Positions 19,732-28,542 of a stretch of 64,000 bases of DNA are shown in pieces. The DNA is from Streptococcus devriesei DSM 19639 (GTDB lineage: Bacteria; Bacillota; Bacilli; Lactobacillales; Streptococcaceae). Below the pieces are notes generated by a model. That model saw only the letters and a list, made by a program, of their open reading frames with translations. It did not search any database and was not told where the DNA came from. Position numbers and translations under genes: made by a program. The DNA lies in the NCBI RefSeq assembly GCF_000423725.1, contig NZ_KE384084.1:310001-374000 (forward strand), in the 5' to 3' direction. The first letter of the stretch is position 1, and each line of letters opens with the position of its first letter.

Positions 19732-20082
19732 ATGTCAGTCATCAAAACAATTTTGGTTATTTTAGTTGCCTTAGAATTTTTCTACATCATGTATTTAGAG
19801 ACCTTTGCAACGCAGTCTGCCAAAACCGCACAAGTTTTTGGTATGAGCCGGGAGAAATTAGCTGAAAAAGAAGTTGACACACTGTTCAAAAATCAAGGAA
19901 TCTATAACGGTCTCATCGGTCTGGGACTGCTCTATGGCTTAATGTTTAATACAGCACTGATTCTGCCGATCTTGGTCTATATTATTTTAGTCGCTGCCTA
20001 CGGCGCTTACAGCAGCAATCCTAAGATTCTTTTCATGCAAGGCGGACTAGCGATTGTCGCTGCTCTTTTCTATCTTTTTTAA
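19732..20082 (+). CDS. DUF1304-family small membrane protein
   Basis: A 116-residue protein with four hydrophobic helices, starting at the ATG at 19732 behind AGGAGG; the longer frame from 19678 has no ribosome site. It shows the DUF1304 pattern: EFFYIMYLETFA in helix 1, then FKNQGIYNGLIGLGL, which matches the family's NQGxYNxFLA region. Function unknown. It stands alone between the LysR gene and the rel genes and shares a bidirectional terminator with relS. Confidence 0.8.
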   Translation: MSVIKTILVILVALEFFYIMYLETFATQSAKTAQVFGMSREKLAEKEVDTLFKNQGIYNGLIGLGLLYGLMFNTALILPILVYIILVAAYGAYSSNPKILFMQGGLAIVAALFYLF

Positions 20083-20117
20083 TGAATTGCATTAAATGTT
20101 TCATTAACTTTTTTTCA

Positions 20118-20182
20118 CAATAAAAACGAGCTCGATCTGGCTTTTGGCATCTAACCGAAAGTCGGATTGGCTCGTTTTTGTT
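20118..20182. terminator. Bidirectional terminator between the DUF1304 gene and relS
   Basis: Arms AAAAACGAGC (20122-20131) and GCTCGTTTTT (20170-20179) enclose a 38-base partly self-complementary loop. A-rich and T-rich flanks on both sides suit termination of the converging transcripts. Confidence 0.78.
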
Positions 20183-20209
20183 TTGTAGCTCTGCTGCTCC
20201 AATGGGAAT

Positions 20210-21439
20210 CTACAAGGTTACCTTAAAGGTAATGGTATCATTTTTATAGGAAACTGAGATTTTTCCTTTAAAAATTTTAACAATGCTTTCTGCCATAGAA
20301 AGTCCGATACCGTATCCTGTCGTTTGAGTATTATGAGATTCATCCTCACGGTAGAATCGGTCAAAAAAGCGGCTGTAGTCAAGTTTTGATCCTTCTGCAT
20401 AGGTATTAGACACTTCTAATTTTGCCTTTTTCAGACCGTTGGTGCGGCTGAGGCTGACACTGATCTTTCCGCCGGCATCACAGTATTTATTGGCATTATC
20501 CACCAAAAGAGTAACCAGCTCAAAAAGTGACTTTTCTTCAGCCTTGACATAGATACCTGAGGCAATCTGCAGTTCAAAGTTTTTACCGTCCTTGATAATC
20601 AGGCCCTTAAACCCTTCAGCTGCTTCTTTGGCAACAGCCGAAAAATCGACCCTATCAAGCACTACATCCGGCTGCTCCTCCAGTCTGGCTAGAACAATCA
20701 GCTGATTGATTAAATGTGTCAGCCGCTCCACTTGTTCTTTAGTGCTCTTCGTCCACTCCGTTTCGCCAGTAGTTAATTCCTGCAGTTCATTATTGGCAGA
20801 AATGATAGACAAAGGGGTTTTCAATTCGTGTCCGGCGTTGGTGATAAAGCGTTTTTGCTTTTCATAATTTTCAATATAAGGTTTAATGGCAAAACCGGAA
20901 AAAACAGAAACCACAATAATGAAAAAGAGCAAACTGTAAAAGGACATTTGCAAAGCCAGATTGAGAAGATCAGCCCGATCATCAAAATATCTGGTAGAAT
21001 CCAAAACAACTACCAAATGACGGGAGCCGCTGATTTTAGTCACACGATAAGAGTAGGAATGCCCGTCTCTTCTAAAATGCCCGTTTATCTCATTGAGGTT
21101 AATATTTCTCATATAATCTTCCAGCTGCTGCCTGGTCAGCTGCGGAATATGTTTGAGATTGACAGAGATCGGTATCTTATTTTCATCAGTGATAAAACTG
21201 TAGTATTGGTACTGATTAAGGACAGCTTCTGACACTCCCCTGTCGCCAAACTCTCTGTTGACTTCGGTTGATTCCGGAAGTTCTCCTTTATTTTTAGAAA
21301 GAACCGTCAGAACAAAATCAATTTCACCATTGCCTTGCACATAGCGGGCAGAATAAAAAACAGTTATAAAAGAAGCTAAAATGAACAAAATAGCCAAAGA
21401 GGCAATGGCAATAAAACGAAAACGTATTTTACGAAACAT
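20210..21439 (-). CDS. relS: Sensor histidine kinase RelS
   Basis: A 409-residue membrane kinase. I start it at the ATG at 21439 (MFRKIRFRF), which has AGGTGA upstream and overlaps the end of relR by 11 bases. Transmembrane helices lie near residues 8-30 and 160-185, enclosing an extracellular sensor of about 130 residues. The H-box is FITNAGHELKTPLSII, the N-box VTLLVDNANKYCDAG, and the G-box YGIGLSMAESIV. Order relP-relR-relS matches the S. mutans locus that links envelope or oxidative signals to (p)ppGpp made by RelP; that role is carried over by synteny. Confidence 0.88.
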   Translation of the reverse strand: MFRKIRFRFIAIASLAILFILASFITVFYSARYVQGNGEIDFVLTVLSKNKGELPESTEVNREFGDRGVSEAVLNQYQYYSFITDENKIPISVNLKHIPQLTRQQLEDYMRNINLNEINGHFRRDGHSYSYRVTKISGSRHLVVVLDSTRYFDDRADLLNLALQMSFYSLLFFIIVVSVFSGFAIKPYIENYEKQKRFITNAGHELKTPLSIISANNELQELTTGETEWTKSTKEQVERLTHLINQLIVLARLEEQPDVVLDRVDFSAVAKEAAEGFKGLIIKDGKNFELQIASGIYVKAEEKSLFELVTLLVDNANKYCDAGGKISVSLSRTNGLKKAKLEVSNTYAEGSKLDYSRFFDRFYREDESHNTQTTGYGIGLSMAESIVKIFKGKISVSYKNDTITFKVTL

Positions 21440-22130
21440 AATCATCACCTGCTGACTCAACCAAACGAAATTCACCGTCTTCTTCACCTAAAATAGCAAG
21501 ATCAGCCTTAATGGCCTTCAGTTTTTGACGGAGATAAGACACATAAATAAAGACATAGCCTTCATCAATTTCAGGATCTTCATCTTTAGCCCAAACATGC
21601 CGAAAAATTTCTGCCGTTGACAAAGACTTGTTGGGATTGAGCATAAAAAACTCCATCAGCTTTGCTTCTTTTCCGGCTAAGCGAATGGTATTGACAGAGG
21701 TCAGCTCCTGCTGAGCAATGTTAAAACTGACGCCGCCCAAGGTTAAAATTTTTTCGGTAAAAGTATCCAGCCGCCGCTCCAGGGATGCTAAACGCGCCAG
21801 CAGTTCCTTCAGAGAAATCGGCTTTGTTAAATAGTCATCTGCACCGGCTTCAAGTCCGGTCACCTTATCTTCAATTTCTGACATGGCTGTCAGCATGATG
21901 ACATGCGTTCTGTCTCCGCCTGAACGAATTTCACGCAGAGCCTCCAGTCCGGTTTTAACGGGCATCATGATATCTAAAATCATGACATCATACATTTTTT
22001 CTCTGGCTTTCTCCAGAGCGTCTTGACCATTGTAAACGGAATCAACCTTATAGCCTTGATGCTTCAAAGCCGCTGTATAGGCACGAGACAGCTGTTCTTC
22101 GTCTTCTGCTAATAAAATATTCAGAGTCAT
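21429..22130 (-). CDS. relR: Response regulator RelR, OmpR family
   Basis: A 233-residue regulator. The receiver has the acidic pocket LLAEDEEQ, the phosphoacceptor Asp in VMILDIMMPVKTG (about residue 54), TAMSE and the Lys in YLTKPIS. The C-terminal OmpR-type winged helix follows (about 130-225), although its end is divergent. Its ATG follows the relP stop with no gap, and relS overlaps its end. It is the cognate partner of RelS. Confidence 0.9.
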   Translation of the reverse strand: MTLNILLAEDEEQLSRAYTAALKHQGYKVDSVYNGQDALEKAREKMYDVMILDIMMPVKTGLEALREIRSGGDRTHVIMLTAMSEIEDKVTGLEAGADDYLTKPISLKELLARLASLERRLDTFTEKILTLGGVSFNIAQQELTSVNTIRLAGKEAKLMEFFMLNPNKSLSTAEIFRHVWAKDEDPEIDEGYVFIYVSYLRQKLKAIKADLAILGEEDGEFRLVESAGDDYVS

Positions 22131-22757
22131 TTAGTCACCGCTTTCTGCGATTAAATTGCGAATGGTTTGCATGGACAAATCACAGGAGGCCAGCTCATCA
22201 GCACAGCGTTTCAATTCCTTAGCGATACGCTCAGGATTTTTGATATTATGTTTGTATTTCATTTGATGCTCCAAGCTTGCCCAAGAATCCATAGCGATAG
22301 TCCGCAGCTGTATTTCAGCAAAGTATCTGCCCGGAAGCTGCCCTAGGCAGTCTTCAAAAGGTGTTTCTATTTCTAAAATCAGATGGTATGAGCGATAGCC
22401 ATTAGGCTTTGCCTTATAGACATAGTCCTTTTCATTGTAAACACAGACACCGTCCATTTGCTTTATGATGGCAACTGTCTTATAAATATCATCGACAAAG
22501 CCACAAACAATACGAATACCAATCGCATCTCGAATTTCCTTTAAAGCAGACTGGGCCGTTAAAGGCAAGTTTTTACGCTGACATTTTTCCCGCATACTGT
22601 CATCGGTTTTGATGCGTGCAAGAAAGTGCTCAAAAAGTTTAAAGCCCGTCTCGGTCTTGACCTTCACATTTTCCGCTTGAATCTGCCGGCTCAAATCATC
22701 TATAATCCGCTTCAAATCGCCTTCATATTTCCCGTAAATTGTTTCTTCTGACATCAT
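22131..22757 (-). CDS. relP: Small alarmone synthetase RelP
   Basis: A 208-residue single-domain RelA/SpoT synthetase with no hydrolase or regulatory domains. The pppGpp-synthetase core shows VKTETGFKLFEHFLARIK, DAIGIRIVCGFVDDIY, KPNGYRSYHLILE and the catalytic FAEIQLRTIAMDSWASLEHQMKYK. Start is the first of two adjacent ATGs, five bases from AAAGGA. It transfers pyrophosphate from ATP to GDP/GTP. It is the first gene of relPRS; a -10 TATAAT (22784-22789, minus strand) lies just upstream. Confidence 0.93.
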   Translation of the reverse strand: MMSEETIYGKYEGDLKRIIDDLSRQIQAENVKVKTETGFKLFEHFLARIKTDDSMREKCQRKNLPLTAQSALKEIRDAIGIRIVCGFVDDIYKTVAIIKQMDGVCVYNEKDYVYKAKPNGYRSYHLILEIETPFEDCLGQLPGRYFAEIQLRTIAMDSWASLEHQMKYKHNIKNPERIAKELKRCADELASCDLSMQTIRNLIAESGD

Positions 22758-22857
22758 TAATCCTTTATTGATACTTGCTTTCTATTATATCATACAAGAT
22801 TAAAGAATCCTTATTTTGCTAAAGGACATTCAAAATTTCTAACATTGGAGGATATCA

Positions 22858-22899
22858 TGCAAAGTCTCACATCATTTTGATGAAAGGACTGACTTTGCA
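22858..22899. repeat. Nested inverted repeat upstream of relP
   Basis: Outer arms TGCAAAGTC (22858-22866) and GACTTTGCA (22891-22899) are perfect complements. An inner hairpin CATCA-TTT-TGATG (22870-22882) sits in the loop. It is about 70 bases upstream of the relP -10, so it may be an operator or the end of an unseen transcript. Confidence 0.6.
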
Positions 22900-22930
22900 A
22901 TTTTGATATACTGTTAAACTGAAACAAACA

Positions 22931-22962
22931 CCAAAAAACTTACCATGCAGGCAATGGTAAGT
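22931..22962 (-). terminator. Terminator after the 141-residue membrane protein gene
   Basis: On the minus strand AACTTACCAT and ATGGTAAGTT form a 10-bp hairpin with a seven-base loop, followed by TTTT. It begins 17 bases past the stop at 22979. A near copy occurs at 23624-23652. Confidence 0.8.
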
Positions 22963-22978
22963 TTTAATTCATCATTGA

Positions 22979-23404
22979 TTAATCATCAAATCTTTTTGAA
23001 GACTGCGGAGCCTGTCTGGCGTATTTTATTCCCCATAACAAAAGGATAAAAAGGGTAAAACTGATCACAGCAACAGTCGAAAAAATAATGATGCTGTAAA
23101 CTGTTTTTACTTGAACAGCTTTATAGCAGCTTAAAATGGTTAAAAACAAAAAGACGGCAGCAAAGATGAGCTGATGAGCAACGGCGGAAACAGAAGTTTC
23201 TTTTGGGGCAGCCTTTCTGATTTCTTTGACAAAATAATAATTCAACGCCGCCGTACATAGAGTGATGATTAAAAAGCAAATCTGAACAAGCAGAGGAGAC
23301 TTAAAAATGTCCTGCGTCAAAACCATAATCAACAGACAAACAGCAATCAGCTGAGCTGTTAACAATCTCAATAACTTCAATTTCTGACTTTCTTTCTCAA
23401 ACAT
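22979..23404 (-). CDS. Hypothetical four-helix membrane protein
   Basis: A 141-residue protein starting behind a consensus AAGGAGG. Hydrophobic helices lie near residues 13-28, 36-58, 78-95 and 102-126; the C-terminus is short and polar (ARQAPQSSKRFDD). I recognise no family. It lies between relP and tpx and has its own terminator. A decayed copy of its 3' end and terminator is found about 650 bases upstream, next to tpx, which suggests past duplication. Confidence 0.65.
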   Translation of the reverse strand: MFEKESQKLKLLRLLTAQLIAVCLLIMVLTQDIFKSPLLVQICFLIITLCTAALNYYFVKEIRKAAPKETSVSAVAHQLIFAAVFLFLTILSCYKAVQVKTVYSIIIFSTVAVISFTLFILLLWGIKYARQAPQSSKRFDD

Positions 23405-23530
23405 ATCTTTCCTCCTTGTCTCCCAAAAGAAGTTTCCATATTAATAGAAATAAACAAATTTCATTTTTTATCTTATCTCTTGGCCAAGAAACACCTATAG
23501 TATAACTTATTTTAATCCGTTTGTGTGACG

Positions 23531-23599
23531 ATTGTCGTAAATGGTATCAAATATGTCGTGAACGGTTATTGATTTTTCAAAAATAGCCATTCACGACAT
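23531..23599. repeat. Long inverted repeat with a third partial copy
   Basis: Arms of 18 bp (23553-23570 and 23582-23599, core ATGTCGTGAA...TTCACGACAT) pair with two mismatches around an 11-base loop. A related direct copy, GTCGTAAATGGTAT, starts near 23534. The structure lies in the 310-base space between tpx and the 141-residue gene and is not an ordinary terminator, since no T tract follows either arm. Confidence 0.6.
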
Positions 23600-23623
23600 T
23601 TTAGGGTCTATCATCAGCACAAA

Positions 23624-23712
23624 AAAACTTACCATGCAATAATGGTAAGCTTGATATATAATGGTTGATTAATTATCCAACTCTCTTGACGGCCGCTGTG
23701 TCTTTTCTATTA
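23624..23712 (-). pseudogene. Decayed 3' end of a duplicate of the 22979-23404 gene
   Basis: Just after the tpx stop, the minus strand reads KTQRPSRELDN then stop, which aligns with the last residues PQSSKRFDD of the neighbouring membrane protein. The following bases (TAATTAATCAA) and the hairpin CTTACCAT...ATGGTAAG with its T run also match that gene's 3' flank. Only about 85 bases remain, with no start. The hairpin may now serve as the tpx terminator. Confidence 0.55.
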
Positions 23713-23714
23713 GC

Positions 23715-24209
23715 TTATTTAACTGCTTTGACAGCCGCTACTGCTGCGTCGTAATTAGGATGGTTGCCCATGTCTTCTAAATACTCAAGATAGGTAATTT
23801 TATTGTTCTCATCTAAAACAAAGACCGCCCGTCCCAGCAAGTGCAATTCATTTATCAAAAGCCCGTAAGCCTTGCCAAATGAATGATCATAATAATCTGA
23901 CAGGGTCACTGCATCTTCTAAACCGGCAGATCCGCACCAGCGAGCCTGAGCAAAAGGCAGATCAACAGATACTGTAATCACAACCGTATTGTCAGCATCT
24001 GACAGTTCTTGGTTAAAGCGGCGGGTCTGGGCATCGCAAACTCCGGTATCAATAGACGGCACAACACTGATAACCTTTTTCTTGCCGGCAAAATCTGCCA
24101 GTGTTTTTTTAGACAAATCCGTATCTGTCAAAACAAAATCCGGTGCCGTGTCGCCGACCTGCAGTTTAGTTCCTGCCAGTGTAATCGGCTTTCCTTTGAA
24201 CGCTGTCAT
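23715..24209 (-). CDS. tpx: Thiol peroxidase
   Basis: A 164-residue peroxiredoxin of the Tpx class. The peroxidatic Cys is in [17 protein letters not shown] (about residue 58), and the resolving Cys in [10 protein letters not shown] (about 92). It reduces peroxides using thioredoxin. Family members have this length. It starts behind GGAGGA and follows rcrQ after a terminator; proximity to rcrRPQ and relPRS is the same in S. mutans as I recall, tying it to oxidative stress functions. Confidence 0.95.
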   Translation of the reverse strand: MTAFKGKPITLAGTKLQVGDTAPDFVLTDTDLSKKTLADFAGKKKVISVVPSIDTGVCDAQTRRFNQELSDADNTVVITVSVDLPFAQARWCGSAGLEDAVTLSDYYDHSFGKAYGLLINELHLLGRAVFVLDENNKITYLEYLEDMGNHPNYDAAVAAVKAVK

Positions 24210-24337
24210 AACATGTCCTCCTTTTTTCTTGTCCTTATTGTAGAATAATTCTTACTTTTTAGCTACTCATTTGACCGTAAATGCAGTCATTTTTTAAAAG
24301 CTCTGCTTTAGCACAACTTTGTTTTGACACAAAAAAT

Positions 24338-24362
24338 ACTGAGACAGTTGTCTCAGTGTTTT
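24338..24362. terminator. Terminator after rcrQ
   Basis: Arms ACTGAGAC (24338-24345) and GTCTCAGT (24350-24357) with a four-base loop, followed on the minus strand by a run of six T. It lies eight bases past the rcrQ stop. Confidence 0.85.
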
Positions 24363-24365
24363 TGA

Positions 24366-26123
24366 TTAAGCTGCATCATCTTCTGTGAATTGGCTGTTGT
24401 AAAGATCGGCATAGAAGCCATCTTGAGCCATGAGCTCATCGTGATTGCCTTGTTCGATAATGTTGCCGTCTTTCATGACAAGAATGAGATCGGCATTGCG
24501 GATCGTTGAGAGGCGGTGGGCAATGACAAAGGAAGTTCTGCCTTCCATCAGGTGATCCATCGCTTTTTGAATCAGTTCTTCTGTACGCGTATCAACGGAT
24601 GATGTCGCTTCATCAAGAATCAGCAGCGGTGAATCTTTAAGCAGCGCCCGCGCAATGGTCAACAGCTGCTTTTGCCCGACTGACAGGGTCACCGAGTCAT
24701 CTAAGACAGTGTCATAGCCCTTAGGCAAAGTCTTAATGAAGTGGTGAACACCGACAGCTTTAGCTGCCGCAATGACCTGCTCATCTGTGATGTGTTCCTG
24801 ATTGTAAATCAGATTTTCCTTGACAGTTCCTTCGAACAGCCAGGTATCCTGAAGCACCATGGCGAAGGCATCGTGCACTTCTTCACGTGTCATGTCGTGC
24901 ACATTGACCCCATCAATAGCAATGCTGCCCTTATCAACCTCATAAAAGCGCATCAAGAGATTGACGATAGTGGTCTTACCGGCACCTGTCGGTCCGACAA
25001 TAGCCACCTTTTGCCCGGCTTTGGCATGGGCTGAAAAATCATGGATAATCGTTTTATTGGGCTGATAGCCAAAGAAGACCTTGTCAAAAGTAACATCTCC
25101 CTTGACCGTCTCAAGCTGTCTTTTCTTGTGATCTTCTGCTTCCATTTCGTCTTCATCCAGAAATTCAAAGACACGTCCCATAGCGGCATTGGCCGACTGC
25201 AGCTGCGTAATGCCCTGAGCAATCTGACCAATAGGCTGTGTAAAGATGCGAACATAGGTCATGAATGCAACAATAGTTCCCATAGTCACATCGCCATTTA
25301 GCGCCATGCGGGCCCCTACAATACAAACCATGACATAGCCGAAATTACCAATGAACTGCATGAGAGGCATCATCACTCCTGAAAAGAACTGTGACTTCCA
25401 CATGCTTGAAAACAGCTGATTGTTTAAGGTTTCAAACTGCTCTTTACTTTGCTGGCGCGCATTGTAACTGGAAACAACATTGTGTCCTGAATAAATTTCT
25501 TCCACATAGCCGCTGACATTGGCCAGATTTTTTTGCTGGCGTTTAAAGAGCGGCTGACTTTTTGCCATGATGATACTTGACAGCGCAAAGCCTGCAAAAA
25601 CAGACAGAATAGCTGTTGCAGCCAGAGAGCCGTTGGTCTTAATCATCATAAAGATGGAACCAATCAAAAGGATAACAGCAGCGACCATAGAAACCAAACT
25701 TTGGTTAAAGGATTGGGTCATCAAGTCCACATCGTTGGTCACGCGCGACAAGGTATCTCCTTGTGAATGACTGTCAAAATATTTAAGCGGCACCTTGTTG
25801 ATTTTATCTGCAATCGCATTGCGCAGACGCTGAGAAAATCCTTGAATCAAGGTTGATACAATAAAGCTTGCAGCATAGGAAACGAGGGCTCCGCCAATAT
25901 ACATCAAGGCCAGAGCAAAGGCGATTCCGGCAATTTTATCCAAATCGATCTTGCCGGCAAGTCCCTTAGTCATCGTATCAGTCATTTCCTTAAGCCTGTC
26001 GGGTCCGATAACTGTAATCGTACTTGAAACAACCGTAAAAGCAGCTGCCAGAGCAAACAGGGCCTTATATCCTTTAAGGTAAGGAGCCATCTGGCTTAAT
26101 AATGATTTCTTTTTATTGTCCAT
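24366..26123 (-). CDS. rcrQ: ABC exporter subunit RcrQ
   Basis: A 585-residue half-transporter: six transmembrane helices (about residues 15-320) and a C-terminal ATPase. Walker A is GPTGAGKTT, Walker B LLILDEATSSVD keeps the catalytic Glu, but the signature is altered to LSVGQKQ. RcrP has the reverse pattern, so the pair forms one good and one degenerate ATP site, as in heterodimeric multidrug exporters. In S. mutans rcrRPQ links stress, (p)ppGpp and competence; I transfer that by synteny. It overlaps rcrP by 11 bases. Confidence 0.9.
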   Translation of the reverse strand: MDNKKKSLLSQMAPYLKGYKALFALAAAFTVVSSTITVIGPDRLKEMTDTMTKGLAGKIDLDKIAGIAFALALMYIGGALVSYAASFIVSTLIQGFSQRLRNAIADKINKVPLKYFDSHSQGDTLSRVTNDVDLMTQSFNQSLVSMVAAVILLIGSIFMMIKTNGSLAATAILSVFAGFALSSIIMAKSQPLFKRQQKNLANVSGYVEEIYSGHNVVSSYNARQQSKEQFETLNNQLFSSMWKSQFFSGVMMPLMQFIGNFGYVMVCIVGARMALNGDVTMGTIVAFMTYVRIFTQPIGQIAQGITQLQSANAAMGRVFEFLDEDEMEAEDHKKRQLETVKGDVTFDKVFFGYQPNKTIIHDFSAHAKAGQKVAIVGPTGAGKTTIVNLLMRFYEVDKGSIAIDGVNVHDMTREEVHDAFAMVLQDTWLFEGTVKENLIYNQEHITDEQVIAAAKAVGVHHFIKTLPKGYDTVLDDSVTLSVGQKQLLTIARALLKDSPLLILDEATSSVDTRTEELIQKAMDHLMEGRTSFVIAHRLSTIRNADLILVMKDGNIIEQGNHDELMAQDGFYADLYNSQFTEDDAA

Positions 26124-27915
26124 TTTCTAACTCCTCCTTCGATAATTGGGAATAGGCAATTTCCTGATAAATGTCATTATTGGCCAGCAGCTCTTTATGA
26201 GTTCCCTGACCGACGACCTTGCCTTGATCTAAAACCAAGATCTGATCGGCATTCATAATGGTTGAAATGCGCTGAGCAACGATTAATTTGGTCATATCCT
26301 TAGTTTTCATCCTCAGATCAGCACGTAAAGTTCTATCGGTTTTATAATCAAGTGCTGAGAAAGAATCGTCAAAAATAAGGATTTCAGGCTTACGAGCCAG
26401 AGCCCGGGCAATGGCCAGACGTTGTTTTTGTCCGCCGGAAAAGTTCGTTCCGCCCTGCGCAACTTCTGTATCAAGCCCCTTTTCTTTGCTCTCAACAAAG
26501 TCCTTAGCCTGAGCCAGCTCCAAAGCTTCCCAAATTTTAGCATCGTCCAGCGGTGTTTGGCTGCTTTCACCAAATTCCATATTTGAGCGGATAGTACCGC
26601 TGAAAAGCACTGCTTTTTGCGGAATATAGCCGATTTTCTTATTTAAATCATCATGGCTGTAATCCTGAACTTTAACGCCATTAACCTTAATCCATCCTTC
26701 TGTCGCATCGTAAAAACGCGGAATCAAATTGATCAGAGTTGATTTTCCGGAACCAGTCGATCCGATAAAGGCAACTGTTTCTCCGGCCTTGGCTTTGAAG
26801 GAAATATGCTCTATCACAGCGCGGGAATTCTTGCTGTAACGGAAAGAAACATCGTGAAATTCAATTTCTCCTTTTTGGCCGTTATCTGCTTTAGATCTTT
26901 CCTTGAACTTGACAGACGGCTCAAGCGCCAATACTTCATTGACACGTTTGGCAGAAACAAGAGCCCGCGGCAAGATAATAAAGATAGCGACCATCATCAT
27001 AAAGCCAATGACAACCTGCATGGCATAAGATGAGAAGACGACCATATCACTGAAAACATCTATCCGATCCTTAATGGCAGCTGCCGCTGCAGTCATACTG
27101 GTTCTTGGGATCTTAATATCATCAATCAAATAAGAACCAATCCAATAAATCGCCAGTGTCAAACCGCTGGAAACGACTGTCATAACCGGATTCATCAGCG
27201 ACATAAGTCTGTAGACAAATAAATTCAGTTTGGTCAGATTTTTGTTTTCTTCTTTAAATTTATTTTCCTGATAGGCTTCCGCATTGTAGGCACGGACAAC
27301 ACGGACACCGCTCAGAGACTCACGGGTCGTTGAGTTGAGGGCATCTGTCAGGCCTTGTACCTTACGCTGCTTTGGAAAGGCTACAAACATTAAGACAGAC
27401 AGCAAAATAAAGACAATAAGCACAGCTACTCCAACTGCACTGGTCCACTCATCGCTCTTGCCCCAGATTTTCGTCAGTGCCCAGACCGCCATGATAGGAC
27501 CGCGGGTTACGACCTGCATTCCCATGGTGATCATGATTTGCAGCTGAGTCAGGTCATTGGTGGTTCGCGTCAAAAGACTGGGAATGGAAAATTTCTTAAT
27601 TTCAGCATCCGAATAGTCCATCACCTGATTAAAAATGTCCGAACGCAGGCGTGTTGTAAAGCTGGCAGCTGTTCTTGCTGCTAAAAAGCCGACAAAAACT
27701 GCCATCAAAAAACTGCCAAAGGAGAACATGAGCATTTTAGAACCCGGCTTCATAATATCTGAAGTCGTCGTTCCTTTTGTCTGCAGCAGGGTCGTAATCT
27801 TTGACATATATTCCGGTGTTTTTAAATCCATCCAGACAGCCAGACAAATAAAGACCGTGCTCAGGAGAATCATGCCCCATTCCTTGGCGCTTAATCGTTT
27901 AAAAATCTTAAACAT
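26113..27915 (-). CDS. rcrP: ABC exporter subunit RcrP
   Basis: A 600-residue half-transporter with six membrane helices and an ATPase. Walker A is GSTGSGKST, the signature FSGGQKQRLAIARAL is canonical, but Walker B ends in IFDDSFSALD, with Asp where the catalytic Glu should be. It therefore supplies the consensus signature to the site completed by RcrQ. It starts ten bases after rcrR. The exported molecule is unknown. Confidence 0.9.
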   Translation of the reverse strand: MFKIFKRLSAKEWGMILLSTVFICLAVWMDLKTPEYMSKITTLLQTKGTTTSDIMKPGSKMLMFSFGSFLMAVFVGFLAARTAASFTTRLRSDIFNQVMDYSDAEIKKFSIPSLLTRTTNDLTQLQIMITMGMQVVTRGPIMAVWALTKIWGKSDEWTSAVGVAVLIVFILLSVLMFVAFPKQRKVQGLTDALNSTTRESLSGVRVVRAYNAEAYQENKFKEENKNLTKLNLFVYRLMSLMNPVMTVVSSGLTLAIYWIGSYLIDDIKIPRTSMTAAAAAIKDRIDVFSDMVVFSSYAMQVVIGFMMMVAIFIILPRALVSAKRVNEVLALEPSVKFKERSKADNGQKGEIEFHDVSFRYSKNSRAVIEHISFKAKAGETVAFIGSTGSGKSTLINLIPRFYDATEGWIKVNGVKVQDYSHDDLNKKIGYIPQKAVLFSGTIRSNMEFGESSQTPLDDAKIWEALELAQAKDFVESKEKGLDTEVAQGGTNFSGGQKQRLAIARALARKPEILIFDDSFSALDYKTDRTLRADLRMKTKDMTKLIVAQRISTIMNADQILVLDQGKVVGQGTHKELLANNDIYQEIAYSQLSKEELENGQ

Positions 27916-27924
27916 GGGTTGCTC

Positions 27925-28353
27925 CTATTTTTCTAAATTTTTTTTAATTTGTTCAAAAACCTTGTGAGCAGTCTCAAGATCTGCTTTATCAATACCTTTT
28001 AACAGCTGCTCATGAATGTTTTGATGAAAGGTGATAATGTCCTCAGCCTTTTCAAGACCTAAAGAAGTCAGCACAATCTGCTTACAGCGCTTATCCTTGC
28101 GCGAAGGAACTATCGAGATAAAGCCGTTTTTAGCCATGCGCTTAATAAGGTTGCTGGCAACAGACTTTGAAATCTGCAGTTTTTCCTCAATATCTTTGAT
28201 AAAAATTTCCTTATCGCGATTTTTAAAAAGATAGATGACTGTGCGTCCCTGCGAGCCGGCTAAGTGCTCAATACCGTGTTCCTTAGCCATTTCCTGAACC
28301 GCTGCTTCCATTATATTGATAAAATTTCTGAACAAACCGAAGGGTTCTTTCAT
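27925..28353 (-). CDS. rcrR: MarR-family regulator RcrR
   Basis: A 142-residue MarR repressor. The winged helix is visible in KDIEEKLQISKSVASNLIKRMAKNGFISIVPSRKDKRCKQIVLTSLGLEKAE (about residues 55-108). In S. mutans RcrR represses its own operon and affects competence. Here the promoter is flanked by two perfect inverted 13-bp copies, which fits autoregulation. It heads rcrRPQ. Confidence 0.9.
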   Translation of the reverse strand: MKEPFGLFRNFINIMEAAVQEMAKEHGIEHLAGSQGRTVIYLFKNRDKEIFIKDIEEKLQISKSVASNLIKRMAKNGFISIVPSRKDKRCKQIVLTSLGLEKAEDIITFHQNIHEQLLKGIDKADLETAHKVFEQIKKNLEK

Positions 28354-28385
28354 GAAAACACCTCACTTTTTCTGAAAATTCCCTT

Positions 28386-28457
28386 AATAGTTCTCATGGG
28401 GATTATTATAATACTTTAGTCATAATTGTCAACAAAAAAGTCTTCATGAGAACTATT
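28386..28457 (-). promoter_or_regulatory. rcrR promoter bracketed by two inverted 13-bp operators
   Basis: On the minus strand, -35 TTGACA (28427-28432) and -10 TATAAT (28405-28410) are spaced 16 bp. The promoter is enclosed by AATAGTTCTCATG (28386-28398) and its exact inverse CATGAGAACTATT (28445-28457). Each copy contains a TCATGA/AGTTCTCAT-type core. One site is near +1, the other just upstream of -35, as expected for two RcrR dimers. Confidence 0.82.
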
Positions 28458-28542
28458 TTTCAATTAAATCGTTTTCATTTCCTGCCGCCCTATGTTATGA
28501 TTGGCTAAACGAATGGCTAAAAAATGCAGTCACAGTAAGAGC

